Below are positions 8,128 to 16,493 of a stretch of DNA of 64,000 nt, in pieces. The DNA lies in NCBI RefSeq assembly GCF_003201865.1, contig NZ_QJJJ01000017.1:19494-83493 (forward strand). Direction: 5' to 3'. The position numbers and the translations under genes are program-made. Position 1 is the first letter of the stretch, and every line of letters starts with the position of its first letter. Source of the stretch: Methylobacterium sp. B4. Lineage in GTDB: Bacteria > Pseudomonadota > Alphaproteobacteria > Rhizobiales > Beijerinckiaceae. The notes under the pieces were generated by a model. That model did not search any database and was not told the origin of the DNA. It saw nothing but the letters and a program-made list of their open reading frames with translations.

Positions 8128-9111
8128 ATGCGCCGGTGCTTCGTCTGCGCGGCCGACATGCTGAGCCCGAGCGAGCGGCACCTGACCTTTTCGGACGGGC
8201 GTCGGCGCGCCTTCGCGCTCGCCTGCGGTTCCTGCGGCGTCCTGCTCGACGGGCAAGCGGACGCCGCCAGCTGCCGCGCGCATCTCAGGGACGCGCTGGC
8301 CGGGGAGACCTTCGCGTCCGACGAACAAGCGCCCTACGGGCTCGACCTCTACACGCTGCGCATCGCCGCGACTGGGCAAGGCCGCGGCATCCGCCCGCTC
8401 GACGCGGCGGATCGGGCGGCTCTGCTGCATCCGCATGCGGAGCGGGCCGCGCGGGCCGCGTTGTACGACTTCGACCGTGCGGGGACGCCGCCCGTCTCCC
8501 TCGGCCTGCTGTGCCGCCCGTTCGAACTCGACGGGGTGCTGGCCGGTCTGTCGGCGCAGGCGGGTTGGAGCGACGACGTGGCGATCCTGCTCGATGCCGC
8601 GGCGGCCCCGCCGCGGGCGGTGGCGGTCGCGGGGTTCGCCGAGGGTGCGGTGCGGGTGGCGGCCCGGCCGCTCTCGGGCGACTTCGCCGCGCAGCGCAAC
8701 GCGCTGCAGCGGCTCGCCCGGTACCCGTGGATGCTGCAGCTCGATGCCGACGAGAGCCTCGCGCCCGCTGCGGGCCGGGTGCTGCCCGCGCTGGCGGCGA
8801 TGGCCGAGGCCGGCGCGGTCCGCTCGATCGGGCTAGCACGGCGCAATCGCGTCGACGGCATCCTCGCCGACATCTTCCCGGACGTGCAGTACCGGCTCAA
8901 CCACCGCGACGTGGCCTATGCCGGCCGGGTGCACGAACGGCCGCAACCGGCGGGCGGCTGGCGCGAGAGTTTCATCACGCTCCATGGCGCGATCGAGCAT
9001 CATCTGAGCCGTGCCCATGTCGAGGCCCGGTCGCGCCGCTACGAGGCCATCGATCCCGGCCGAGGCCGCCTGGAGGAAACGGAGGCCTTGCTCCGTCCCT
9101 ACCGCGACTGA
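8128..9111 (+). CDS. Glycosyltransferase family 2-like protein with N-terminal zinc ribbon
   Basis: The start chosen is ATG 8128 (MRRCFVC); a longer form from 8086 would overlap the divergent gene. The N-terminus has two CxxC pairs, CFVC and CGSCG, about 35 residues apart, suggesting a zinc ribbon. The glycosyltransferase part carries QLDADESLAPAAGRVLP, typical of family-2 transferases related to O-linked and LPS core enzymes, with RVHERPQPAGG further on (the HE segment of this subgroup). The arrangement Zn ribbon plus GT-A is unusual. It is convergent with the GT4 gene at 9182. The acceptor is unknown. Confidence 0.68.
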   Translation: MRRCFVCAADMLSPSERHLTFSDGRRRAFALACGSCGVLLDGQADAASCRAHLRDALAGETFASDEQAPYGLDLYTLRIAATGQGRGIRPLDAADRAALLHPHAERAARAALYDFDRAGTPPVSLGLLCRPFELDGVLAGLSAQAGWSDDVAILLDAAAAPPRAVAVAGFAEGAVRVAARPLSGDFAAQRNALQRLARYPWMLQLDADESLAPAAGRVLPALAAMAEAGAVRSIGLARRNRVDGILADIFPDVQYRLNHRDVAYAGRVHERPQPAGGWRESFITLHGAIEHHLSRAHVEARSRRYEAIDPGRGRLEETEALLRPYRD

Positions 9112-9123
9112 AGGTGTCGGATC

Positions 9124-9143
9124 CCAAAGGTCGAGACCTTTGG
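9124..9143. repeat. Intergenic palindrome between convergent genes
   Basis: A perfect 8-bp inverted repeat (CCAAAGGT, loop CGAG, ACCTTTGG) is followed at once by a second imperfect stem (CCAGGGC-AAA-GCCTGG). It lies between the convergent ends at 9111 and 9182. It looks like a REP-type intergenic element or a bidirectional terminator; there is no U-run. Confidence 0.5.
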
Positions 9144-9181
9144 TGGGTCCAGGGCAAAGCCTGGCGGTTCAGCAAAGACGA

Positions 9182-10354
9182 TCATCTCCTTCTCGCTGCC
9201 TCATACAGCGCCAGGGTCTCCCGCCCGAGCCTCGCCCGGTCGAAGCGCCCGGCCGCCGCCAACGCGCGGGCGCTGTAGGCGCGGCGCAGGGCGGGATCGA
9301 CGAGAAGCGGGCGCAGGGCGTCGGCCAGCGCCGGACCGGTGGCAGCGTCCGCAAGCGGTCCCGCTCCGGGCGCGCCGACGAAGACGCGGGCGCTCGCATC
9401 CTCGGCGCAGGCGACCACCGGCCGGCCGTAGGCCATGGCCTCCTGATACACGAGGCCGAAGCTCTCGTAGCGCGAGGGGGCCAGCACGGCGTGAGCCTCG
9501 GCATAGGCCTGCGCCAAAGCCGCCGCGTCGATCCGGCCGCGGGCGCGGATGCGCTGACGCGCGGCCTCGGACAGGTCCGCCGGCAGGTCGTCCGGCGATA
9601 CGCCGACGAGGTCGAGCCGGAACGGCGGCAGCGCGCCCCGCGCCTGCTCCTCGGCCAGGATCGCGACCGCGGCCAGGATCGCGTCGAAGCCTTTTCGCAA
9701 TTCCGCCCTGCCGACGAAGAGCAGGTGCAGAGGCGTGTCCGTGTCCGGGTAGGCGGCGGCGCGGGCACTTCGAGCAATCTCCGGCGGCAGGCTGAGGCCA
9801 ATCACGGCGGAGGGCTGCCGTCCGGTGAGGTGATAGGCCTGCACGATCACCGCCTCGTGCGCGGCGGTGTTGGCGATGAGACCGGCGCTGCCCCTGGCCT
9901 GTCGCCGCTCCAGCGCGTCGGCGGCGCGGCCGTCGAGGCGGTCGCGCAGGCTCGCCTCGCCCCCGCGGGTGAAGGCGGCGGGCGTCGAGCTTCGCGTCAC
10001 GAGCGGCAGGTCGCGCCGGCCGGCGAGCAGCACGGCGGGCGCGTACCAGTTCGTTGCCTCGACCACGTCGAAGGGCGCCTGCGCATGGGCGGCCAGGACC
10101 GCCCGGCGGAAGGCTGCGGGCGCCGCGAGATGCCCGAGCGCCCCCCACAGGCGCAGGCGCGCCAGCCCGCCACCGGGCGGCAGCGCAAGGCCTTCGACCG
10201 TGACGCCGCCGGCCCGCGCCCGGCCGGTGCGGTCGAGGGTGAAGACGGTCACGTCGGCGCCGGCCTCGACGAGGCTTTCGGCGATCTCGCGGGCCGCGGT
10301 CGAGAGACCGCTCGGGGCCGGCGGGTAATCCCAGGCGAGCAGCGCGACGCGCAT
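9182..10354 (-). CDS. Glycosyltransferase family 4
   Basis: The ATG at 10354 (MRVALLAWDYPPAPSG) starts a 390-residue GT-B protein. It has the N-terminal acceptor domain (GLSTAAREIAESLVEAGADV), the donor-domain opening LHLLFVGRAELRKGFDAILA, and the E-x7-E region PSRYESFGLVYQEAMAYG, diagnostic of retaining GT4 enzymes. Its start overlaps the stop of the upstream GT4 gene (ATGA), so they are coupled. A long upstream extension of the frame exists but lies inside the neighbouring gene. The sugar is unknown. Confidence 0.87.
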   Translation of the reverse strand: MRVALLAWDYPPAPSGLSTAAREIAESLVEAGADVTVFTLDRTGRARAGGVTVEGLALPPGGGLARLRLWGALGHLAAPAAFRRAVLAAHAQAPFDVVEATNWYAPAVLLAGRRDLPLVTRSSTPAAFTRGGEASLRDRLDGRAADALERRQARGSAGLIANTAAHEAVIVQAYHLTGRQPSAVIGLSLPPEIARSARAAAYPDTDTPLHLLFVGRAELRKGFDAILAAVAILAEEQARGALPPFRLDLVGVSPDDLPADLSEAARQRIRARGRIDAAALAQAYAEAHAVLAPSRYESFGLVYQEAMAYGRPVVACAEDASARVFVGAPGAGPLADAATGPALADALRPLLVDPALRRAYSARALAAAGRFDRARLGRETLALYEAARRR

Positions 10355-11403
10355 CAGGCGGCGAGAAGACGCTGGTAGATCGCAAGGTAGTCGCGGGCCA
10401 TGCGCTCGGACGTGAAGCGCGCCTCGAAGCGGCGACGCACCTGCGAGCGGTCGAGCCCGTCGATCCGGGCCAGCGCCGCGATTGCCTCGTCCTCCGAGGC
10501 GACGACGAAGCCCGTCACCCCGTCCTCGACGATCTCGGGCACCGAGCCGCTGTTCCAGGCGATCACCGGGGTGCCGTGGGCCATCGCCTCGATCATCACG
10601 AGGCCGAAGGGTTCGGGCCAGTCGATCGGGAACAGCAGCGCGCGGGCCCCGCCGAGCAGGTCGCTCTTCGCGCGATCGTCCACGGGGCCGAGATAGGTGG
10701 CGTCGGATCCCAGCAGTGGGCGCACCCTGCGCTCGAAATAATCCGGGTTGCCGACATCGATCGTGCCGCCGAGCCGGATCGGGAGCCCGGCGGCGCGGGC
10801 GACGCGGATCGCCACGTCCGGCCGCTTCTGGTCGGTCATCCGGCCGACGAAGGCGACGTGCGCGCCCGCTTCGCAGGACAGCGCGTAGCGGTCCCCCGCG
10901 AGGCCGTGATGGACGACGCCCGCCCGGTTGGCCCGCGGGATGCCGGCCTCCTGCGCGGCCGAGATCGCCGCCACCGGCAGGTCGGGAAAGCCGGCGAAGA
11001 ACAGCGCACGGTCGAGTTCGTCCACGCGCCAATGCACCGTGGTGAGGCTGTGGCGCCGACGTGCCCCGAGCAGGGGCGCATGAGCGAACTCGCCGTGGGC
11101 ATGGACGATGTCGAACGCGTCGAGCCGCAGGCGCAGGGCCTCCAGCTGCAGGGCGTCGAGGGCCGCGGGCACGCCCGGCGCGACCCGGCCGAACCGGTGC
11201 TCCAGGCCAGCCAGACTGGGATGATCCCCGACGCGGGGGAGGGGGGTCACGCTGTCGCAGGAAGCGAACAGCGTCACATCGACGCCGAGCTTTTGTAAGG
11301 CAACGGACAGATCGTGGACGATCCGCTCAGTGCCGCCGTGATGTCGCGGCGGAACAGGAAAGATATTCGGAGCGACCTGGGCAACGCGCAGCAATAATTC
11401 CAC
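10354..11403 (-). CDS. Glycosyltransferase family 4
   Basis: The GTG at 11403 gives 349 residues (MELLLRVAQVAPNIFPVPP). The N-terminal glycine loop is PPRHHGGTERIVHDLS, then DIVHAHGEF. The donor side shows AFVGRMTDQKRPDVAI and the retaining GT4 signature DWPEPFGLVMIEAMAHG. It resembles the GT4 encoded at 16490 in the donor half (PDYxxxxVxP, then WxEPFGL), suggesting duplication within the locus. It is the first gene of the minus-strand pair and is divergent from the sucrose-phosphate synthase, with only 49 bp between starts for both promoters. Confidence 0.88.
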   Translation of the reverse strand: MELLLRVAQVAPNIFPVPPRHHGGTERIVHDLSVALQKLGVDVTLFASCDSVTPLPRVGDHPSLAGLEHRFGRVAPGVPAALDALQLEALRLRLDAFDIVHAHGEFAHAPLLGARRRHSLTTVHWRVDELDRALFFAGFPDLPVAAISAAQEAGIPRANRAGVVHHGLAGDRYALSCEAGAHVAFVGRMTDQKRPDVAIRVARAAGLPIRLGGTIDVGNPDYFERRVRPLLGSDATYLGPVDDRAKSDLLGGARALLFPIDWPEPFGLVMIEAMAHGTPVIAWNSGSVPEIVEDGVTGFVVASEDEAIAALARIDGLDRSQVRRRFEARFTSERMARDYLAIYQRLLAA

Positions 11404-11452
11404 CTACATATGATGTGACCCCTGCAGGACGATCCGGTCCATAGACCTTCCT

Positions 11453-13519
11453 ATGTTCGTCCTACACGTCGCCCTCCAGGGCTGCCTGCGCGGCAGCGAC
11501 GTCGTCTACGGACTAACAGCCGATACCGGCGGCCATATCCGCTACCTGCTCGATCTGGTCGGCGCCTCGGCGCGGGATGAGGCCGTCACGCGGATCGTGG
11601 TGGCCACGCGCCTGTTCCACGGGGCGCCGGGCCCCGATTACGCCGTGCCCGAAGAGCGGATCGCCGACAAGGTCGCGCTGTTGCGGCTCGCCAGCGCGTC
11701 GCCGGGCTACCGCTCGAAGGAGGAGATGCACGGCGAGGTCGAGAGCTACGCCGAAAACCTCGTTGCCTGGATCGGGCGCCAGCCGCACCGCCCTGACATC
11801 GTCCACGCGCATTACGCGGAGGCCGCCGCGGTGGCGGCAATCGTGGAGGACAGGCTCGGCATCCCGTTCGTGTTCACGGCCCATTCCCTCGGCCGGGTGA
11901 AGGCGGCGATGCTCGGCGAGGCCGCGCTCCGCCCCGATCTGGCGCGCCGGATCGCCACCGAGGAGGCGGCGCTGACGCGTGCCGCCCTCGTGGTCGCCTC
12001 CTCGCGCGACGAGGCCGAGGTGCAGTACGGCGGCTACGACGCCTACGATCCCGGCCGGGTGCGCGTCCTGCCGCCGGGCAGCGACCTCGCCCGCTTCGCC
12101 ACGAGCCGCCCGCATCCGCGGGTCGACGCCGCGATCGACCGTTTCCTGAGCGATCCGGGCAAGCCGGCTCTGCTCGCGCTCGCCCGGCCGGTGGCGCGCA
12201 AGAACCTCGCGGCGCTGGTGCGGGCGTACGGCGAGAGCCCGGAGCTACAGGCCCACGCCAACCTCGTGATCGTCGCGGGCACGCGCGAGGACATCGACGC
12301 GCTCGACGGCGACATGGCCGCGACCATGCGCGACCTCCTCGTCCTGATCGACCGCTACGATCTCTACGGGCGGGTGGCCTACCCCAAGACGCACCGCCCC
12401 GACGACGTGCCGGCGATCTACGCCTATGCCCGCGAGCGGGGCGGGCTGTTCGTCAACCCGGCCCTCAACGAGCCGTTCGGCCTGACCCTGCTCGAAGCCT
12501 CCGCCGCCGGCCTGCCACTGGTCGCCACCGACAGCGGCGGCCCGAACGACATCGTCGAGACCTGCGGCAACGGCCTGCTCGTCGATCCCCGCGCGCCCGC
12601 CTCGATCGCGGCGGCCTGCCTGCACATCCTCACCGACGAAGCCTTCCGCGCGGCCTGCGTCGCGGGCGGGGCGCGGGCGGCGGCCGCCTACGACTGGGAC
12701 CGGCACGCCGCGCGCTACCACGCCCTGCTCGCCGCCCTGCTCGCCCGCGAGCCGCCGCTGTGCAGCCCGCGCCAGCTCCTGATCTGCGACATCGACAACA
12801 CCCTGGTCGGCTGCTCGTCCGCGCTCGCGACCTTCCGGCGCTGGCGCAGCCGGCAGACCGGGCTCGCCTTCGGGGTCGCCACCGGCCGCTCGTTCCACAG
12901 CGCCATGGCGGTGTTGGAGCAGCAGGACAGCCCGCGCCCGCAGGTGATGATCACCTCGGTCGGCTCGGAGATCTACCATCTCGACGCCACCGGCGTGACC
13001 TACACGGCCGACGCCGCGTGGCGCGCGGCGGTCTCGTCTGGCTGGGACCGGGAAGGGATCGACGCGGCGCTCGGTCGGCTCGACGGGCTCGTGCCGCAGG
13101 GGCCGCTGGAGCAGCGGTCGCACAAGCTCAGCTTCTTCGGCGACGGGGAGACCGCGCAGCAGGTGCGCGAGCGCCTGCGCGCGGCGGGCCTCACCGCGAA
13201 CGTGATCCACAGCCACGGCCGCTACCTCGACGTGCTGCCCGCTACGGCGTCAAAAGGCTCGGCGGTCGATCACGTCCGCAGCCTCTACGGTCTGCCCGAG
13301 CGGGCGGTGTTCGTGGCCGGCGATTCCGGCAACGACGTCGAGATGCTGCGTGATCGCGCCCAGGCGATCATCGTCGCCAACTACTCCGACGGGCTAGCCA
13401 GCCACGCGGCGCTCGCGCATTCCTACGTCGCCCGCGCCTCGCATGCCCGCGGCATCATCGAGGGCGTGCTGCATTTCCGCCGGGCGGTGGCCTATGCGGC
13501 GCCGGCCACCACCGCGTGA
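11453..13519 (+). CDS. sps: Sucrose-phosphate synthase fused to a HAD phosphatase domain
   Basis: This 688-residue protein has two domains. Residues 1-435 are a GT4 sucrose-phosphate synthase: the glycine loop TADTGGHIRYLLDL, DIVHAHYAEAA, and the retaining motif NPALNEPFGLTLLEAS. Residues 440-680 are a sucrose-phosphatase-like HAD domain: DIDNTLVG (nucleophile D446), ATGRSFHSA, SVGSEIY, a lysine in HKLSFF, and GDSGNDVEML. All four HAD motifs appear intact, so one chain may make sucrose from UDP-glucose and fructose-6-phosphate. In plant and Synechocystis SPS the equivalent domain is degenerate. The start follows a 49-bp divergent promoter region. Confidence 0.86.
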   Translation: MFVLHVALQGCLRGSDVVYGLTADTGGHIRYLLDLVGASARDEAVTRIVVATRLFHGAPGPDYAVPEERIADKVALLRLASASPGYRSKEEMHGEVESYAENLVAWIGRQPHRPDIVHAHYAEAAAVAAIVEDRLGIPFVFTAHSLGRVKAAMLGEAALRPDLARRIATEEAALTRAALVVASSRDEAEVQYGGYDAYDPGRVRVLPPGSDLARFATSRPHPRVDAAIDRFLSDPGKPALLALARPVARKNLAALVRAYGESPELQAHANLVIVAGTREDIDALDGDMAATMRDLLVLIDRYDLYGRVAYPKTHRPDDVPAIYAYARERGGLFVNPALNEPFGLTLLEASAAGLPLVATDSGGPNDIVETCGNGLLVDPRAPASIAAACLHILTDEAFRAACVAGGARAAAAYDWDRHAARYHALLAALLAREPPLCSPRQLLICDIDNTLVGCSSALATFRRWRSRQTGLAFGVATGRSFHSAMAVLEQQDSPRPQVMITSVGSEIYHLDATGVTYTADAAWRAAVSSGWDREGIDAALGRLDGLVPQGPLEQRSHKLSFFGDGETAQQVRERLRAAGLTANVIHSHGRYLDVLPATASKGSAVDHVRSLYGLPERAVFVAGDSGNDVEMLRDRAQAIIVANYSDGLASHAALAHSYVARASHARGIIEGVLHFRRAVAYAAPATTA

Positions 13520-14379
13520 CCGGCTCCGACGTCCCGGTGAGCGTGCTCACCCTGGTCCGCGGCCGGGCCGACCGCCTGCGCCACCTGATGCGCGGCCTCG
13601 CCCGCCAGAGCGTAGCCCCATGCGAACTTGTGATCGCCTGGATGCAGCCGGAGCGCGCGCTCAACCTACCCGATCCCGGCTTCCCCGTGCGCCATCTCCA
13701 CGTGCCCGGCGAGCCGATGCCGCTCGCCGCCGCGCGCAACCGGGCCGCCGAGGCGGCGTCCGGCGATCTTTTGGTTTTTCTCGACGTGGACTGCATCCCG
13801 TCGCCGACCCTGGTCGCCGCCTATGCCGATGCAGCCCGAACTGAACGCGGCCTGTTCCTCGGCGAAGTCCTCTACCTGCCGCCCGGCGTCACCGACCCGG
13901 CGGCGCTCGACCGGCTCGGCCGCGTCCATCCGGCCCGGCCCCCGGTGCCCGAGGCAGGGCTGCGGCGTGAGTCCGATGCCGGCCAGCTCTGGGGCCTGTC
14001 CTTCGCCCTGCCACGAGAAGCGTGGCGGGCAGTCGGCGGCATGGACGAGGGTTACGTCGGCTACGGCGGCGAGGAGACCGATCTGGCCGCCCGGCTCGCA
14101 GAATCGGGGCTGCCGACCTTCTGGGTCGCGGGCGCGCGGGCCTACCACCAGCACCACCCGGTCCACGTCCCCCCGCTCCAGCACTTCTCCGCGATCCTAG
14201 CCAACGCAGCCCGCTTCCACGCACGGCACGGGCGCTGGTGCATGACCTATTGGCTCGGACAGTTTTCCGCCGCCGGCCTCATCGCCTGGGACGAGGCCGC
14301 CCCGGCGATCCGGCTGCTGCGCCATCCCGAACCGCCCGAGATCGCCGCCGCCCTGCGGCCCGACGCCCTCTTTTCCTGA
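13516..14379 (+). CDS. Glycosyltransferase family 2
   Basis: A GTG start overlaps the sps stop by 4 bp, giving 287 residues. The GT-A core shows VSVLTLVRGRADRLRHLM, PLAAARNRAAEAASGD and the DxD segment FLDVDCIPSP. A second part, GGMDEGYVGYGGEETDLAAR, is the acceptor/ED motif of galactosyltransferase-like GT2 enzymes, followed by YHQHHPVHVPPL. It is a clear paralogue of the gene at 15570 (same DVDCIP, YGGE(E/D)TD and YHQ(H/Y)HP motifs). Coupling to sps suggests that it modifies a sucrose-related acceptor, but this is inference. Confidence 0.87.
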   Translation: MTGSDVPVSVLTLVRGRADRLRHLMRGLARQSVAPCELVIAWMQPERALNLPDPGFPVRHLHVPGEPMPLAAARNRAAEAASGDLLVFLDVDCIPSPTLVAAYADAARTERGLFLGEVLYLPPGVTDPAALDRLGRVHPARPPVPEAGLRRESDAGQLWGLSFALPREAWRAVGGMDEGYVGYGGEETDLAARLAESGLPTFWVAGARAYHQHHPVHVPPLQHFSAILANAARFHARHGRWCMTYWLGQFSAAGLIAWDEAAPAIRLLRHPEPPEIAAALRPDALFS

Positions 14380-14392
14380 CGACGGCGAGACC

Positions 14393-15538
14393 ATGAAGAA
14401 ACCCATCGCGTTCTTCGTCCACCACCAGGGCCGCGGCCACGCCCACCGCACCATAGCGGTGGCCGCCGAATTCGCCCGCGACCGCCCGGTCTCGGTGCTG
14501 ACCGCCGGCCCGCACCTGTTCGACGGATTCTCCCGCGACATCGAGCTCGTGACGCTGCCCAACATGATCGGCGCCGCGGTGCCGACGCCGCGCCTCTACG
14601 CCGAGCCGACGCCCCCGGTGATGCATTGCGTGCCGCTGGGCCTGTCCGAGATGCGCCGGACCATGCGGGCGATCCTCGACCATCTCGATGCCCGCGAGGT
14701 CGGGCTGTTCGTGGTCGACGTCTCTGCCGAGATCGCGCTGCTCGCCCGCATCGCCAGCGTTCCCGCGGTACAGATCCGCATGCACGGCGACCGGGGCGAC
14801 ATCGGCCATATCGGCGCCTACGAGGCCTGCGTCGGCATGCTCGCCCCCTTCGACGAGCGGCTGGAGCAGGACGACTACCCGGCGCATCTGCGGCAAAAGA
14901 CGTTCTACAGCGGCGGGCTGTGCACCAGCGTCGATCGCGTACCCGAGCGGGCCGAGGCGCGCGCTCGGCTCGGCCTCAATCCGGACCGCGAGATCGTCGT
15001 CGCGGTGACCGGAGGCGGCGGCAGCGGCACGCCCTACGCGCCGCTGACGGTGGCGGCCCGCGCCGCGCCCGACGCCCTGTGGCTGACGCTAGGGCCGACC
15101 CACCGCGAGGGCCACGAGACCGACTTTTCGAATCTCCGCGAACTCGGCTGGGTGCCGTCCGTGACCGATTACCTCGCGGCCGCCGACATCGTGGTGGCGT
15201 CCGCGGGCGACAACACCGTGCACGAGGTCGCGCGCGTCGGCGGGCGCCTGGTCGTCATGCCCGAATGGCGCTATTTCGGTGAGCAGACCCGCAAGGCCGA
15301 GGCGCTGGTGCGTCTCGGGGCCGCGGTCCAGGCCCCGCACTGGCCCGGCGACCTCCAGGGCTGGCGCGATCTGCTGGCCCGCGCCCGCGGCCTCGACAGC
15401 GGCATCCTGCGCGGCCTCTACGCCCCGGATGCGGCGGCGCGTGCCGCCGGCTGGCTCGAAGGGCTAACCGACGAGCTGTGGCTGGACGCGCCCGCCCAGG
15501 ATGCGCCCGCCCCCCTGCGCGTTGTCGCGACAAACTGA
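14393..15538 (+). CDS. GT-B glycosyltransferase, MurG/UGT-like
   Basis: This 381-residue protein begins MKKPIAFFVHHQGRGHAHR, the glycine/histidine loop seen in MurG- and UDP-glycosyltransferase-type GT-B enzymes. The donor domain carries VVAVTGGGGSGTP and the C-terminal ASAGDNTVHEVARVGGRLVV, which matches the family pattern of a G-x-N/D-T-x-H/E-x-x segment binding the nucleotide sugar. No membrane helix is visible. It lies 13 bp after the GT2 gene and 31 bp before the next, in the same plus-strand operon. Donor and acceptor are unknown. Confidence 0.8.
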   Translation: MKKPIAFFVHHQGRGHAHRTIAVAAEFARDRPVSVLTAGPHLFDGFSRDIELVTLPNMIGAAVPTPRLYAEPTPPVMHCVPLGLSEMRRTMRAILDHLDAREVGLFVVDVSAEIALLARIASVPAVQIRMHGDRGDIGHIGAYEACVGMLAPFDERLEQDDYPAHLRQKTFYSGGLCTSVDRVPERAEARARLGLNPDREIVVAVTGGGGSGTPYAPLTVAARAAPDALWLTLGPTHREGHETDFSNLRELGWVPSVTDYLAAADIVVASAGDNTVHEVARVGGRLVVMPEWRYFGEQTRKAEALVRLGAAVQAPHWPGDLQGWRDLLARARGLDSGILRGLYAPDAAARAAGWLEGLTDELWLDAPAQDAPAPLRVVATN

Positions 15539-15569
15539 ACGAACCGTCCCCGCTATCGCCGGAGCCCGC

Positions 15570-16493
15570 ATGCCCACCGTTTCCGTCGTCACACTGGCCA
15601 AGGGGCGGCCTGCGCACCTGCGCAACGTCCTGCGCGGGCTGGAGCGCCAAACGCAAAAGCCCGCCGAGTTCGTCGTCGCGGTGATGCAGGACGCGCCCTA
15701 CGACCTGCCCGAGGTCGGCTTCCCGGTGCGCCAGCTTCTCGTACCCGGCACCGAACTGCCGCTCGCCGCCGCGCGCAACCGCGGCGTCGCGGCCTCCTCC
15801 GGCGATGGGATCGCCTTCCTCGACGTGGATTGCATTCCCACACCCGGCTTCGTGGCGGAATATGCGCAAGGCCTGTCGGAGCTCGACGGCCTGCTGATGG
15901 GCGAGGTGCTGCATCTGCCCGAGCATGCGACGCTCGGCGCGTGGGACTTTCCCGACCTCGCGCGGGTCGCCGAGAAGCATTCCGACCGGCGCGGGCCGCC
16001 GGCCTCCGGCATCGAGATCTGCAACGACTACCGCTGCTTCTGGTCGCTCAACTTCGCAATTTTACGGGCGACGTTCGAGGCGGTCGGCGGTTTCGACGAG
16101 CGCTACACGGGCTACGGCGGCGAGGACACTGATTTCGGCAAGATGATCGACCGGCGCGGTATCCCGATCGCCTGGATGAAGGGGGCGCTCGCCTATCACC
16201 AGTACCACCCGCACCACATGCCGCCGATCCACCACCTCGACAGCGTGGTGCGCAACGCCGAATTGTTCGAGGCCAAGTGGGGCTACCGCACGATGGGCCA
16301 CTGGCTCTACGCCTTCAAGGTGATGGGTCTGATCGACGACACGCCCGACCGGCCGATCCGCATCCTGCGCTGGCCCGACGCCGCCGACCTCGCGCTCACC
16401 GGCCAGCAGAGCCACCAGCCCTACACAAATTCGGCCTCGGTCATCCGCGCTCTCGAGGCGCGGGCCCGCGAGGCTGAGGCCGAGCCGGCGTGA
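15570..16493 (+). CDS. Glycosyltransferase family 2 (paralogue of 13516)
   Basis: The ATG at 15570 (MPTVSVVTLAKGRPAHLRNV) gives 307 residues. The motifs are PLAAARNRGVAASSGD, FLDVDCIPTP, GGFDERYTGYGGEDTDFGK and YHQYHPHHMPPIHHL. They align one to one with those of the 13516 protein, so the two arose by duplication. The body also has EICNDYRCFWSLNF, an aromatic-rich acceptor segment. Its stop overlaps the GTG of the following GT4 (GTGA). It is probably a hexosyltransferase of the galactosyltransferase-like group. Confidence 0.87.
   Translation: MPTVSVVTLAKGRPAHLRNVLRGLERQTQKPAEFVVAVMQDAPYDLPEVGFPVRQLLVPGTELPLAAARNRGVAASSGDGIAFLDVDCIPTPGFVAEYAQGLSELDGLLMGEVLHLPEHATLGAWDFPDLARVAEKHSDRRGPPASGIEICNDYRCFWSLNFAILRATFEAVGGFDERYTGYGGEDTDFGKMIDRRGIPIAWMKGALAYHQYHPHHMPPIHHLDSVVRNAELFEAKWGYRTMGHWLYAFKVMGLIDDTPDRPIRILRWPDAADLALTGQQSHQPYTNSASVIRALEARAREAEAEPA

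Noticed and set aside
9124..9143. Palindrome read as an intrinsic terminator
   Set aside because: There is no U-run on either strand, so it is listed as an intergenic repeat only.
9182..11032. 616-codon reading of the GT4 gene with upstream extension
   Set aside because: The N-terminal half lies inside the neighbouring GT4 gene in a different frame; the true start is the ATG at 10354 that overlaps the upstream stop.
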